From Balanoglossus misakiensis (Eukaryota; Hemichordata), in NCBI GenBank assembly GCA_040954595.2, contig CM082580.2:186001-250000 (forward strand): a DNA stretch of 64,000 nucleotides, in the 5' to 3' direction. The position numbers were made by a program, and so were the translations under genes. The notes beneath the pieces are model-generated. The model saw only the letters and a program-made list of their open reading frames with translations. It ran no database searches and was not told the origin of the DNA. How positions within the stretch are numbered: the first letter of the stretch is position 1; each line of letters begins with the position of its first letter. Positions 11,901 through 25,400 of this stretch are shown here, piece by piece.

Positions 11901-13129
11901 AATAACGATGTCAAATATACAACAATTCATGAAAATTGCGAGAATCACGCAAGAACTATGATGTCATTCTTCTACACTACGACGGCCAAAGATATAAAAA
12001 AATTGAAAAATAAAAAAATGTCCCTTTCTACCTACCCTATTTTTGAAAACCATGTAATCGGAATAGCACATATTAGTTTTTTTGGCCTGAGACATATCCA
12101 ATTTCCCAACTGAACATGACACGTGATCAAGCATTTTCGACTTATCAGATGCAATCGCTGAACACCTCACACTAAGCGAGGTTTTGTCTGTCTTTATACG
12201 CGCCCTTTGTATTTGTGCGTGACATGTCCAAGCCTTGTTAGGATCTCCCATAAAATTCTACTCAAATGATGTATACTTTCATACTTACGACTGACAGGTA
12301 TTTTCAGCGTTGCCAGCTGATTGTTTGTCAGGTACCGCTTTATAACAAGACGCCCCTCTGAGTTGATAACCTGCAATGTAACATCATTCAATTGGTCTAG
12401 TCATGTTAGCATTAGTAAAATGCTTCAAAAGTGTTAAAGGGACATGATACAAGACACCGTTTATGTTAGTGAATGAACGTTCAACCACACACAACTTCCA
12501 TCCCGCTTGTATGATACGAGAGTAAAAACCCGCCCGAAATGAATAAATGGTAGAGACCGTTTATTCATTTTGGCGACTTTTTAAAACTCTCGTGTCTATA
12601 CAAGCGGAGTGGAAGGTGTGTATGGTTGAACGTTGATTCACTATATCCACATGTAGAATAATATAAACGCAGTCTTGTATCAAACATAATTAATGGAAAA
12701 AGGGCAGCGAGAGAGAGACTTTGTCCCTTTAATGAATACAGCCACAATGTTCTGTTTATATCTACTGACGGACCAGGCATGGATTGTCACGTATAATTCT
12801 TTGAAACGTTTGGTCCTCTGAAGAAATCTGAGCACTCATCTACTCAGTTTGCTTATTTTGTCTTCCTCCACCAGTCAGTGGTATCGTCCGATTTGATACT
12901 CCACTCTAAGCCTCTTTCTGAATGGCTATTTAAGTTGTGATCTGTAAGTCTTAAACCTTTCATCACCCCCCCCCCCCCCCGTTTCCTCTTTAGAGGTCCA
13001 ACATTACCATAGAAAACAATTGGTTTTGACTGAACCATGTTGGTGAAAGGGCTAGGGTCAATTCAACTTACCTTCTGGACATTCATATTTCACAAAGGGT
13101 GTTCCAAACAGTGCTCCAAGATCCAATTG
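5939..13129 (-). CDS. C-type lectin-like domain of the lectin/CUB gene (four exons)
   Basis: Four minus-strand exons build one long-form CTLD. Exon 1 (13129-13072) ends KYECPEG. Exon 2 (12370-12289) continues YQLRGASCYK to TCQS. Exon 3 (6717-6599) gives FYGGHLTVIE to NHGWI. Exon 4 (starting at 6147 or 6133, ending 5939) gives EYDYSDGRKG, WADTEPD, QCVRLN, ARCDD and MCEVAAC. Phases match across exons 1-2 and 2-3, and across exon 4 to the CUB1 exon. All six expected cysteines are present. The first calcium-site motif is EPD, but the WND motif is replaced by ARCDD, so calcium-dependent sugar binding is doubtful. The exon 3 to exon 4 join is one base out with the acceptor at 6148-6149; the AG at 6134-6135 restores the frame but drops part of the loop. 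No signal-peptide exon was found upstream. Exons 1 and 2 lie inside the duplicated segment. Confidence 0.8.
6148..6598. other. Lectin-gene intron with a short inverted repeat copy
   Basis: No gene is seen. About 45 bp at 6492-6538 are nearly identical, inverted, to 3121-3166 at the 3-prime end of the first CUB1 exon. A G-run lies near 6210. Confidence 0.4.
7455..7770. mobile_element. Inverted-repeat element with arms of about 51 bp
   Basis: The left arm (7455-7505, TTGCTGCAGTTTGCAGCCCC) and right arm (7720-7770) are inverted copies with a few mismatches. GCTGGGGG occurs just outside each arm and may be a target duplication. The open frames inside are by-products of the GC-rich arms. Confidence 0.65.
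7771..9914. other. Lectin-gene intron with no confident gene
   Basis: Poly-G and poly-C runs occur near 8078-8100 and 9693-9706. Short open frames lack family similarity. One minus-strand frame near 7838-7903 resembles the end of a CUB domain but does not fit the phase of the flanking CTLD exons. Confidence 0.4.
12438..12728. mobile_element. TTAA MITE in copy A, internally deleted
   Basis: Flanked by TTAA at 12434-12437 and 12729-12732. The right end has the full family terminus; the left end keeps only AGGGACA before the interior, so part of the left inverted repeat is deleted. The same deletion occurs in copy B (33224-33514), so it predates the duplication. Confidence 0.75.
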
Positions 13130-13524
13130 CTGTTACAAATAAACAATAAGTTAGCTGCCAGTACACTCAATGATGTACGCGCAGAACGTCAACTGGTAAA
13201 CTGTGCGCCTGTGTCTCTTCCCATAGGAGTACATGGAGAATAGTTAGAAAACTCCCTTCTATTATTGTCATTTTCAGGAAATTTTACACATAGCTCCGAC
13301 AAATCAAAATAAATTCACCACGGTCTATTTTGAGATAAACTTTGTTCAATATTGTATCCATAGGCAAACCATTGTTAGAAAATGCTGACCGTCAGCAGTT
13401 TTCTTCAATTATCGACTAAATTCACGGCCTTGTTTAAAGTCGAAAACAAGTGCAGTGACCCAAAATGGATTTTCATTATACATACAAATCAGAAACGAAA
13501 ATCCACGATTAAAAGAAATGACAA

Positions 13525-13820
13525 TACAAAACACCGTTTATGTTAATGTAAATGTGGATATATAGTGATGCAACGTTCAACCGCACACACCTTCCATCCC
13601 GCATGTTGACACGAGAGCGAAAACTCGCCAAACTGAAAAATCGGTCTCTACCATTTATTCATTTTGGGCGAGTTTTTACTCTCATATCATACAAGCAGGA
13701 TGGAAGTTGTGTGTGGTTGAACGTTCATTCACTACATATACACATGCCCATTAATATAAACGGTGTCTTGTATCAAACATTATTAATAGAAAAGGGCGAC
13801 GGGAGAGAGAGTTTGCCCCT
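13525..13820. mobile_element. TTAA MITE in copy A, left end missing
   Basis: Same family as the preceding element. The right end is followed by TTAA at 13821-13824. The left terminus is gone. Copy B retains about 55 bp more at this end (from about 34130), showing a further deletion in copy A. Confidence 0.7.
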
Positions 13821-13824
13821 TTAA

Positions 13825-15159
13825 GGCGACTTGATGCATGAAGTGGCGAGAGATAAACGCGACTGACCACCGCATTAAACACTGTCAAGCAAGGCACTTC
13901 AAATGCCAATTGTTTAAGTGTGTACTAAGTAATAGCTTCATGTACCATGTCCTGGGGGGGGGGGGAGGGGTCAAATCACAACAGTTGGACATGTACGAAT
14001 ATAAAGAGACGATATCAGTTTTTTCATGTCTTCCTTTAGTAAACAATCTTTTTTGAACTTTGTATAGAATTCATTGAACTTTACTTTAGCTTATGAACTC
14101 TCATTTGCACATCGTCATTTGAAATTGTGTCGACTTTATCATAAGGTTTTTATAACTCAACTAGGTCGCAAAACCTATTTAAGTTAGTGAGAATAGGACG
14201 TTCACCTTTTGGGTTGATGGCTACAGACATTAATCCTGACTCATACTCATGTTGCAGCCAGTATACTCTGCAGACATTGGACACAATAGTTTTACTAACC
14301 ATTGAATTTTATTGGACCATCAAGTTTATTGACCCATGACGTTCATATAGATTGTATGACACGACTGACGCTATAATCGGTCCATACCTTCGGCGAGCCA
14401 AGTGTTTTATAACATCATAAGATATTAATACCTATCACCCAGTCAAACGATTTCAAGTTATACAATTTCCACGCCAATAGGACGCCTTTAGGTGGAAATG
14501 CAACCAGGTATCCTGAATAGGAAAATATTCCGGGTATCTGTCAAGTTTAGTCCCATATTTAGGGGACCAAGAGCCCTCAGGCGCTTGGTCCCCTTCTGTT
14601 ATTGCTGGAGTTTGTCTTCTTTCTTCTTGAGTCGTTTTTTTGCGCCCGTTTTTCTCTGAAATTCTGGCAGGTGCGCCTTCCAAATTTGGCACGGTGGTTG
14701 GGGCCCATAGTACTGGTGCACCAGCCCTTTGAATTTGTAATTAGTCACGTGACTTTGTTGCTATAATCGAGCGAAATTTTCAAATTGACCTAATTTGCAC
14801 GTTAATGGGGGCATGTACAGTCTTTTCGCGATTTTTGTAGACCATGTGGCCAAAATCCCCTGTGCCAAATTTCAAGGTCCTAGGCCACGTCGATTTTGAG
14901 AAGAAGATTTTTGTAATATTTTTTCGCTTTTTTTGGTGGGCTGAGGACGGACACTGGGGCATCGGACTTTGACCGTCATTACGTTATGTTGTGGAGATCT
15001 CATTAGCAGGCTACTCACTTCTGGCGGGTTGCAGTAGTCCTTGGAAAATCGGCTGAAATACGTAAACAGACCAGTGATTATTTTCCACGGAATGAATTTT
15101 GGGACAACACATTATCGGAGTTCAGGCTGTGTTAGGGCGTTTTATTGAATTACGCTGAG
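13825..15159. other. Non-coding part of duplication copy A
   Basis: No gene is recognised. A G-run lies near 13953-13968. Open frames on the minus strand at 14453-14692 and 14780-14962 recur in copy B with small disruptions and match nothing I know. Confidence 0.4.
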
Positions 15160-18100
15160 TTTGGATTGACTACTGTGTTACCACTGAAATTTCTCATAGC
15201 AATGTTCTTTCAATTTCGAGTCTTTGCAATGTTGTTGACTCCGACCATATTCCTGTTTCAATAGAGGTTCATTTCAACACTTCTGCTGATGAAAGCTTCA
15301 GCAGTAGTTCCTTCAAGCAATGTAATTTTCGAGTTGATTGGAAAAAATTGTCACAGCAGAATATATCCGCCTACACCGGTTGTACCAAAGCCAAGATTGA
15401 TAAGATTAATTTATCCGAAGAGTTATTCTGCACTAATGTGAACTGTACAGACCCTTCGCATTTACAGGCAATTGATACTTGTTATAGTAGTATTGTGGAC
15501 GCATTGAATTGTGCTGCAAAAGATACCATTAGACGTAAGTTTCACCAGAAAGTTCATGTTGTGCCTGGCTGGAACGATTTTGTAAAAGAAAGTCACGACT
15601 ATGCCCGTTCCATGTTTTTATTATGGGTTAATGTGGGTAAACCTAAACAAGGCCCGCTTTTTGAAACCATGAAATCTTCCAGAGCTCGTTTTTAGTATGC
15701 TTTACGTGCTTGTAAAAAGATTGAGAATCAAAATAGGGCTGACAAGATGGCTGATAATTTACGCTGCCACAAACAGAACGACTTCTGGGAGGAAGTCAGA
15801 AAGCAAACTAGCAGAAAAACGCCGCTTTCTGACACTGTAGGTGGAGCGACTGTTGAGAGTGAAATTGCAATTATGTGGCACAAGCATTTCAGTGATATTT
15901 TGAATTCTGTCCAGGCTCAGACTGGTAAAAATGACATCGAGGAGAAAATGAAGTATGTTAAATTTTCTTCTGATATGTATGTTTCTGAAGACGAAGTAAT
16001 TTCTGCTATACATAAGTTACCTGACGGTAAGACAGCTGGCATTGACAATATTTTAGCTGAGCACCTCAAATTCTCAGACTCCTCTATTTTACCCTTTTTG
16101 ACTTGTTGTATTAATGCAATGATTGTTCATGGTTACCTGCCAACTGAGGCTATCGATGTTAATTTAGTTCCAATTATTAAGGATAAAACTAAGCTTTGTA
16201 GTGATGCCAGTAACTACCGGCCGATAGCACTAGCAACTTTTTTCTCTAAAGTTTTTTGAGCATATTTTACTTTCTCGTTGTGAGGAGTTTCTTACCTCTC
16301 ATTATTTACAATTTGGTTTCAAGCGAGAACATTCAACTGACCTGTGTTTATATGCATTTAAAGAAATCATTAGCTACTACACCAGCAATGGAAGACCAGT
16401 GTTTACTTGTTTTCTGGATGCTTCAAAAGCTTTTGACAGAGTTAATCACTTTAAACTGGTTATAATTAACAAGCACATCGACAGGAATGTTCCCTTGTAT
16501 GCTGTACGAATTTTATATTAATGGTACAGAAATCAATTGTTTACTGTGTTGTGGGGTAATGAACCCTCAGAGTTGTTTTCTGTTTCTAACGGTGTAAGAC
16601 AAGGGGGGGTACTCTCTCCCTATCTTTTTAATGTCTACATTGATGATATTATCAATGCACTCTGTAAAGCCAAAGTTGGCTGTACCATGTGTGGTGTCAG
16701 CGCTAACACTTTAGGTTACGCTGACGACATGACTCTACTCAGTCCAAGTATTAAGGGTCTACGCCGTCTTCTTAGAATTTGTGAAATTTATGGCAAGGAT
16801 TATGATATCATTTATAATTCTAGTAAAACTGTGTGCATGCTTTTTAATGGGAAGAATATGAGCGTTCAAAGAATTCCTTCGGTTAAACTTAATGACATCA
16901 CTTTAAAGTTTGTACCTGTACACACCTATCTGGGCCATGTTATATCTTGTGATGGTTGTGATAATGAAGATATTGAACGACAGAGAAGAGCATTTTGTGT
17001 AAGAGCAAACATGCTATTGAGACATTTTCAACATTGTAGTCAAGATGTGAAGAAAGTTTTATTTTTGGCATATTGTAGTAATATTTACTGTTGCAGTTTG
17101 TGGGCATCCTTTAAAGTTAAACCGATGAAAAAATTTAAAACTATGTACAATAATGTTTGGAGAAGATTTCTCGGTCTTCCGCCATTTTGCTGTGCATCGG
17201 GTATGTTTGCTACAAACCATGTACATGTATTGTCACTTGGTGAAGTTTTTAGACGCAATATGTACAGTTTTAAGATGGGTGGGTCCCTGGGATCTTTTTG
17301 CTCGTTGCTATGGGCCTTTATAGGACATTACACCCCGATTTGGACTAAGCCGTTTTCAGAGTCTAACAAGGGGCTGGTAACTAGTTGAAAATCTGCACGA
17401 TTGTGTGCACACCCCCTGTCCGAGTATGTTTACGGCAGCTACCACCCGGCCATAGGCCGCCACGCTAATACGGCAAAGCAGCGGTCAGCGATAGCGTGCG
17501 CGTCCTGTAACCACAGTAACTGGATCGAACGCTAAAAATCCAATGTTTTGTACACAGAGATTTTGTACCGTTCACGAAAATCCCTAAGGCTTTTTTCATA
17601 GGCCACGTACGCCAGTCAAATTTGACCTGCTTGTTGAGAACGCACTTCCGCACAGTGTGACGGATCGTTTTTTCGGTTTTCGTCGTGCTAAGAAGCGATA
17701 CCGGTGGAAGAGTGCGTCCAAAAACACCCAAAATCGATGACTTTTTCAGGTGTGGTACGGGTATGCTGAAATCTTAGGATACAACGATAATATTCGAAAA
17801 CAAAATCCGTCACGATCTTCCCTGGTTCAAGCAACTAATGAATACGTATCAAGTTCGTTTTTGAGGTCACGGAATAAAAAGCCTTAGGCTTTTGAAATTT
17901 GACCTAGCTAATTTTCATATCAATGGCGTCAGGGGGCGCGCGCTCACAACCGTGCAGATTTTCAACTAGTTACCAGCCCCTTGTTAGACTCTGAAAACGG
18001 CTTAGTCCAAATCGGGGTGTAATGTCCTATAAAGGCCCATAGCAACGAGCAAAAAGATCCCAGGGACCCATCTTAAGCGTAGACTCGAAAATTCTTCTAA

Positions 18101-18300
18101 TGTTTTACTTGATGCGATCTGTTCATCAGATAGAGCGACTGACAGCATATTTTTCAAACATTGGCGAAAGCAATTTTATATCATGTAAGTTTTTTTTTGT
18201 GTGTGTCTCAGTGTCAGATTATTATTATTGTTTTTTTTTCTTCTCTCTTTTGGGTATATGGACTTTTTTTAAAGTCTGAAATAAAGAATTATTATTATTT
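15160..18300 (+). mobile_element. Non-LTR retrotransposon (LINE), copy A, dead
   Basis: Degenerate LINE in the order endonuclease then reverse transcriptase. The 5-prime end is truncated inside the endonuclease, whose last part includes the SDHIPV motif (about 15240). A linker follows, then reverse transcriptase: N-terminal fingers with NYRPIAL (about 16212), then GVRQGG.LSP and the catalytic YADD at about 16720. The last residues resume after a nested foldback element. The 3-prime end has AATAAAG and an ATT-repeat tail at about 18277-18300. Lesions include TAG at 15693-15695, an extra T near 16255 and an insertion near 16460. The layout fits the jockey/CR1-like endonuclease-bearing LINEs, but I do not assign a clade. 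It predates the duplication because both copies carry it. Confidence 0.88.
17274..18072. mobile_element. Foldback TTAA element (799 bp) inside LINE A
   Basis: Arms of about 120 bp (17274-17400 and 17955-18072) are reverse complements, beginning GATGGGT and ending ACCCATC, flanked by TTAA at 17270-17273 and 18073-18076. Reading across a single TTAA restores the LINE frame from the serine-phenylalanine-lysine before the element into the C-terminal LINE residues after it. This confirms the boundaries. No transposase lies inside. Confidence 0.85.
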
Positions 18301-19182
18301 GTTAGCTGTTGCCATTCAAATGTGTCTACGCAAACCCGGCTACACTGGCAGTGGGCTTTGACTCTAAGTCGCTAATGTTGTGGGAGGTTTCATTAGCATT
18401 GTAGTCACATGTAGTGGATAGTAGTTTGGGAAATTGCCTGAAATACGTCAGCAGACCAGTGATTTTCTTGCACGAAGGGAGTATGGTACCAGCAATAATC
18501 AGAGATCAGGCTTCGTTGCCGTTCAAAAGTTCCTACTTCAGTCGTGATGTTGCAACTGGACGTTCAGTATGGGGGTCGGCCCGCAGGTGGCCGTGTGGGT
18601 TATCAGGTCGCCCGTAACGGCACGCAGCTACATGCAGCTGTATGGGACCAAAATAATACACCCGATTCGGGGGTCACCTGTGACACCTGCGTAACTCAAT
18701 AATTATGTGCATGCGTAATTGTGGGGTCAATGAAAGGGGTGGTAGCGTGGTATTTGTTGCACATGGATCAATATGAAGTCCGATTTTCCCGTCAAGTTGT
18801 GGGCGACCTTATGTGACCTTTCACCTACTTTTGCTTAGTGAGCATCTACAGAAGATGCATGCAGCTTTGGCTTGGGGGGGGGGGGCATATACGGATGGGA
18901 CCATAATGATATACCAAAGGCGGGGTCACCTGTTGCACCTGCCTAAGACATTGATTTTATACATTTAATTGGACACTAACCAACAGGGCGATAGGTGTGG
19001 TTTTTGTTCCACAGGGACGAATGTAAGTGTCAGTTGGTTTTTGCCCAAATGTATAAGGTGATTTTGATGACCTCTGTCATACAGTGCCATATCTCATCCC
19101 GTTGTACAGGTGCAGCTTTGGTATTTGGAGGGATGAAACTATCATGAAATGCCAAATACAGGGGGATACCTTTGACACCTGC
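18301..19182. other. Right end of duplication copy A, non-coding
   Basis: Mostly imperfect repeats around phrases such as GTCACCTGTGACACCTGC that recur every 200-300 bp (about 18660, 18925, 19165). A G-run lies at about 18876. No gene is seen. Confidence 0.45.
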
Positions 19183-22100
19183 CATGATTTTTTTCAAAAA
19201 TCGACGAAATTTTGAGATTTTGCAAAGTCGAAAATTTGTCATTTTTTGATGATTTTCACCCGTCTTTTTTCAAAAATCGACGAAATTTTGAGATTTTGCA
19301 AAAGAGGAAAATTTGTCATTTTTTGATGATTTTCAACAATTTTTTTAAAAAATCGACGAAAATTTGAGATTTTGCAGTAAAAAATTTGTAATTTTTTGAT
19401 GATTTTCACCGATGATTTTTTTCAAAATTGACGAAATTTTGAGATTTTGCAGTCGAAAATTTGTAATTTTTTGATGATTTTCCCCCATGATTTTTTTCAA
19501 AAATCGACGAAATTTTGAGATTTTGCAAAGTCGAAAATTTGTCATTTTTTGATGATTTTCACCCATGATTTTCTTCAAAAATCGACGAAATTTTGAGATT
19601 TTGCAAAGTCGAAAATTTGTCATTTTTTGATGATTTTCACCCAATGTTTTTTTTTCAAAAATGGACGAACCCATGATTTTTTTCAAAATCGACGAAATTT
19701 TGAGATTTTGCAAAGTCGAAAATTTGTCATTGTCATGATGATTTTCAACCATGATTTTTTTCAAAAATTGACGAAATTTTGAGATTTTGCAGTCAAAAAT
19801 TTGTCATTTTTTGATGATTTTCACCCATGATTTTTTTTCACAAATCGACGAAATTTTGAGATTTTGCAGTCGTAAATTTGTCATTTTTTAATGATTTTCC
19901 TCCATGATTTTTTTTCAAAAATCGACGAAATTTTGAGATTTTGCAAAGTCTAAAATTTGTCATTTTTTGATGATTTTCACCCATGTCTTTTTTCAAAAAT
20001 CGACGAAATTTTGAGATTTTGCAAAGAGGAAAATTTGTCATTTTTTGATGATTTTCAACAATGATTTTTTTTCAAAAATCGACGAAATTTTGAGATTTTG
20101 CAGTCAAAAATTTGTCATTTTTTGATGATTTTCAACAATTTTTTTAAAAAATCGACGAAAATTTGAGATTTTGCAGTAAAAACTTTGTCATTTTTTGATG
20201 ATTTTCACCCATGATTTTTTCAAAATTGGCAAAATTTTGAGATTTTGCAAAGTCGAAAATTTGTCATTTTTTGATGATTTTCACCCATGATTTTTTTTCA
20301 CAAATCGACGAAATTTTGAGATTTTGTAGTCGTAAATTTGTCATTTTTTGATGATTTTCCCCCATGATTTTTTTCAAAAATCAACGAAATTTTGAGATTT
20401 TGCAAAGTCGAAAATTTGTCATTTTTAGATGATTTTCACCCGTCTTTTTTCAAAAAACGACGAAATTTTGAGATTTTGCAAAGAGGAAAATTTGTCATTT
20501 TTTGATGATTTTCACCCATGATTTTTTTCAAAATTGACGAAATTTTGAGTTTTTGCAGTCGAAAATTTGTCATTTTTTGATGATTTTCACCCGTTTTTTT
20601 TTTAAAAATCGACGAAATTTTGAGATTTTGTAGTCGAAAATTTGTCATTTTTTGATGATTTTCACCCATGATTTTTTCAAAATTGACGAAATTTTGAAAT
20701 TTTGCAGTCGAAAATTTGTCATTTTTTGATCATTTTCCCCATGATTTTTTTCAAAAATCGACGAAATTTTGAGATTTTGCAAAGTCGAAAATTTGTCATT
20801 TTTTGATGATTTTCACCCTTGATTTTCTTCAAAAATCGACGAAATTTTGAGATTTTGCTAAGTCGAAAATTTGTCATTTTTTGATGATTTTCACCCATGA
20901 TTTTTTTCAAAAATCGATGAAATTTTGAGATTTTGCAGTAAAAAAATTGTCATTATTTGATGATTTTCGACCATGATTTTTTTCAAAATTGACGAAATTT
21001 TGAGATTTTGCAAAGTCGAAAATTTGTCATTTTTAGATGATTTTCACCCGTCTTTTTTCAAAAAATCGACGAAATTTTGAGATTTTGCAAAGAGGAAAAT
21101 TTGTCATTTTTTGATAATTTTCAACATTGATTTATTTCAAAAATCGACGAAATTTTGAGATTTTGCAGTCGAAAATTTGTCATTTTTTGATGATTTTCCC
21201 CCATGATTTTTTTCAAAAATCGACGAAATTTTGAGATTTTGCAAAGTCTAAAATTTGTCATTTTTTGATGATTTTCACCCATGTCTTTTTTCAAAAATCG
21301 ACGAAATTTTGAGATTTTGCAAAGAGGAAAATTTGTCATTTTTTGATGATTTTCAACAATGATTTTTTTTCAAAAATGGACGAAATTTTGAGATTTTGCA
21401 GTCAAAAATTTGTCATTTTTTGATGATTTTCAACAATTTTTTTAAAAAAATCGACGAAAATTTGAGATTTTGCAGTAAAAAATTTGTCATTTTTTGATGA
21501 TTTTCACCCATGATTTTTTCAAAATTGGCAAAATTTTGAGATTTTGCAAAGTCGAAAATTTGTCATTTTTTGATGATTTTCACCCATGATTTTTTTTCAC
21601 AAATCGACGAAATTTTGAGATTTTGTAGTCGTAAATTTGTCATTTTTTGATGATTTTCCCCCATGATTTTTTTCAAAAATCAACGAAATTTTGAGATTTT
21701 GCAAAGTCGAAAATTTGTCATTTTTAGATGATTTTCACCCGTCTTTTTTCAAAAAATCGACGAAATTTTGAGATTTTGCAAAGAGGAAAATTTGTCATTT
21801 TTTGATAATTTTCAACAATGATTTATTTCAAAAATGGACGAAATTTTGAGATTTTGCAGTCAAAAATTTGTCATTTTTTGATGATTTTCCCCCATGATTT
21901 TTTTCAAAAATCGACGAAATTTTGAGATTTTGCAAAGTTAAAAATTTTTCAAAAATCGACGAAATTTATAGATTTTGCAAAGAGGAAAATTTGTCATTTT
22001 TTGATGATTTTCAACAATGATTTTTTTTCAAAAATCGACGAAATTTTGAGATTTTGCAAAGTCGAAAATTTGTCATTTTTAGATGATTTTCACCCGTCTT

Positions 22101-22469
22101 TTTTCAAAAAATCGACGAAATTTTGAGATTTTGCAAAGAGGAAAATTTGTCATTTTTTGATAATTTTCAACATTGATTTATTTCAAAAATAGACGAAATT
22201 TTGAGATTTTGCAGTCGAAAATTTGTCATTTTTTGATGATTTTCCCCCATGATTTTTTTCAAAAATCGACGAAATTTTGAGATTTTGCAAAGTTGAAAAT
22301 TTTTCAAAAATCGACGAAATTTATAGATTTTGCAAAGAGGAAAATTTGTCATTTTTTGATGATTTTCACCCATGATTTTTTTCAAAATTGACGAAATTTT
22401 GAGTTTTTGCAGTCGAAAATTTGTCATTTTTTGATGATTTTCACCCTTGATTTTCTTCAAAAATCGACG

Positions 22470-25400
22470 AAATTTTGAGATTTTGCAAAGTCGAAAATTT
22501 GTCATTTTTTGATGATTTTCACCCTTGATTTTCTTCAAAAATCGACGAAATTTTGAGATTTTGCAAAGTCGAAAATTTGTCATTTTTTGATGATTTTCAC
22601 CCATGATTTTTTTCAAAAATCGATGAAATTTTGAGATTTTGCAGTAAAAAAATTGTCATTTTTTGATGATTTTCACCCATGATTTTTTTCAAAATTGACG
22701 AAATTTTGAGATTTTGCAGTCGAAAATTTGTCATTTTTTGATCATTTTCCCCCATGATTTTTTTCAAAAATCGACGAAATTTTCAGATTTTGCAAAGTCG
22801 AAAATTTGTCATTTTTTCATGATTTTCACCCATGATTTTTTCAAAAATCGACGAAATTTTGAGATTTTGCAGTCGAAAATTTGTTATTTTTTGATGATTT
22901 TCCCCCATGATTTTTTTCAAAAATCGACGAAATTTTGAGATTTTGCAAAGTCGAAAATTTGTCATTTTTTGATGATTTTCACCCATGATTTTCTTCAAAA
23001 ATCGACGAAATTTTGAGATTTTGCAAAGTCGAAAATTTGTCATTTTTTGATGATTTTCACCCATGATTTTTTTCAAAAATCGACGAAATATTGAGATTTT
23101 GCAAAGTCGAAAATTTGTCATTTTTTCATGATTTTCACCCATGATTTTTTCAAAAATCGATGAAATTTTCAGATTTTGCAAAGTCGAAAATTTGTCATTT
23201 TTTGATGATTTTCACCCATGATTTTTTTCAAAATTGACGAAATTTTGAGATTGTGCAAAGTCAAAAATTTGTCATTTTTTGATGATTTTCACCCATGATT
23301 TTTTTTCACAAATCGAAGAAATTTTGAGATTTTGTAGTCGTAAATTTGTCATTTTTGATGATTTTCCCCCATGATTTTTTTCAAAAATCAACGAAATTTT
23401 GAGATTTTGCAAAGTCGAAAATTTGTCATTTTTAGATGATTTTCACCCGTCTTTTTTCAAAAAATCGACGAAATTTTGAGATTTTGCAAAGAGGAAAATT
23501 TGTCAATTTTTGATAATTTTCAACAATGATTTATTTCAAAAATCGACGAAATTTTGAGATTTTGCAGTCGAAAATTTGTCATTTTTTGATCATTTTCCCC
23601 CATGATTTTTTTCAAAAATCGACGAAAATTTGAGATTTTGCAAAGTCGAAAATTTGTCATTTTTTGATGATTTTCACCCATGATTTTTCTCAAAAATCGA
23701 CGAAATTTTCAGATTTTGCAAAGTCGAAAATTTGTCATTTTTTGATGATTTTCACCCATGATTTTTTTCAAAATTGACGAAATTTTGAGATTTTGCAGTC
23801 GAAAATTTGTCATTTTTTGATCATTTTCCCCCATGATTTTTTTCAAAAATCGACGAAATTTTCAGATTTTGCAAAGTCGAAAATTTGTCATTTTTTCATG
23901 ATTTTCACCCATGATTTTTTCAAAAATCGACGAAATTTTGAGATTTTGCAGTCGAAAATTTGTAATTTTTTGATGATTTTCCCCCATGATTTTTTTCAAA
24001 AATCGACGAAATTTTGAGATTTTGCAAAGTCGAAAATTTGTCATTTTTTGATGATTTTCACCCCATGATTTTTGTTCAAAAATCGACGAAATTTTGAGAT
24101 TTTGCAAAGTCGAAAATTTGTCATTTTTTGATTATTTTCACCCATGATTTTTTTCAAAAATCGACGAAATTTTGAGATTTTGCAAAGTCGAAAATTTGTC
24201 ATTTTTTGATGATTTTCACCCTTGATTTTCTTCAAAAATCGACGAAATTTTGAGATTTTGCAAAGTCGAAAATTTGTCATTTTTTGATGATTTTCACCCA
24301 TGATTTTTTTCAAAAATCGATGAAATTTTGAGATTTTGCAGTAAAAAAATTGTCATTTTTTGATGATTTTCACCCATGATTTTTTTCAAAATTGACGAAA
24401 TTTTGAGATTTTGCAGTCGAAAATTTGTCATTTTTTGATCATTTTCCCCCATGATTTTTTTCAAAAATCGACGAAATTTTCAGATTTTGCAAAGTCGAAA
24501 ATTTGTCATTTTTTCATGATTTTCACCCATGATTTTTTCAAAAATCGACGAAATTTTGAGATTTTGCAGTCGAAAATTTGTTATTTTTTGATGATTTTCC
24601 CCCATGATTTTTTTCAAAAATCGACGAAATTTTGAGATTTTGCAAAGTCGAAAATTTGTCATTTTTTGATGATTTTCACCCATGATTTTCTTCAAAAATC
24701 GACGAAATTTTGAGATTTTGCAAAGTCGAAAATTTGTCATTTTTTGATGATTTTCACCCATGATTTTTTTCAAAAATCGACGAAATATTGAGATTTTGCA
24801 AAGTCGAAAATTTGTCATTTTTTCATGATTTTCACCCATGATTTTTTCAAAAATCGATGAAATTTTCAGATTTTGCAAAGTCGAAAATTTGTCATTTTTT
24901 GATGATTTTCACCCATGATTTTTTTCAAAATTGACGAAATTTTGAGATTGTGCAAAGTAAAAAATTTGTCATTTTTTGATGATTTTCACCCATGATTTTT
25001 TTTCACAAATCGAAGAAATTTTGAGATTTTGTAGTCGTAAATTTGTCATTTTTGATGATTTTCCCCCATGATTTTTTTCAAAAATCAACGAAATTTTGAG
25101 ATTTTGCAAAGTCGAAAATTTGTCATTTTTAGATGATTTTCACCCGTCTTTTTTCAAAAAATCGACGAAATTTTGAGATTTTGCAAAGAGGAAAATTTGT
25201 CAATTTTTGATAATTTTCAACAATGATTTATTTCAAAAATCGACGAAATTTTGAGATTTTGCAGTCGAAAATTTGTCATTTTTTGATCATTTTCCCCCAT
25301 GATTTTTTTCAAAAATCGACGAAAATTTGAGATTTTGCAAAGTCGAAAATTTGTCATTTTTTGATGATTTTCACCCATGATTTTTCTCAAAAATCGACGA

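Larger units (their letters stand above)
9915..19182 (+). repeat. Segmental duplication, copy A (9,268 bp)
   Basis: The whole stretch recurs in the same orientation at 30716-40039. The left edge is set where AACAAGCATCG begins to match, the right edge where the match ends at GACACCTGC before the satellite. By eye the copies differ at 1-2 bases per 100, plus larger indels. Copy A contains lectin exons 1 and 2 of the CTLD, two TTAA MITEs and a LINE. From about 9915 to 12288 I see no coding sequence, only a CTGT/CTGACTGA simple repeat at about 11455-11660. Confidence 0.93.

Noticed and set aside
14453-14962. Lysine-rich minus-strand open frames, also in copy B
   Set aside because: Differences between the copies alter and shorten the frame, and no domain is recognisable.
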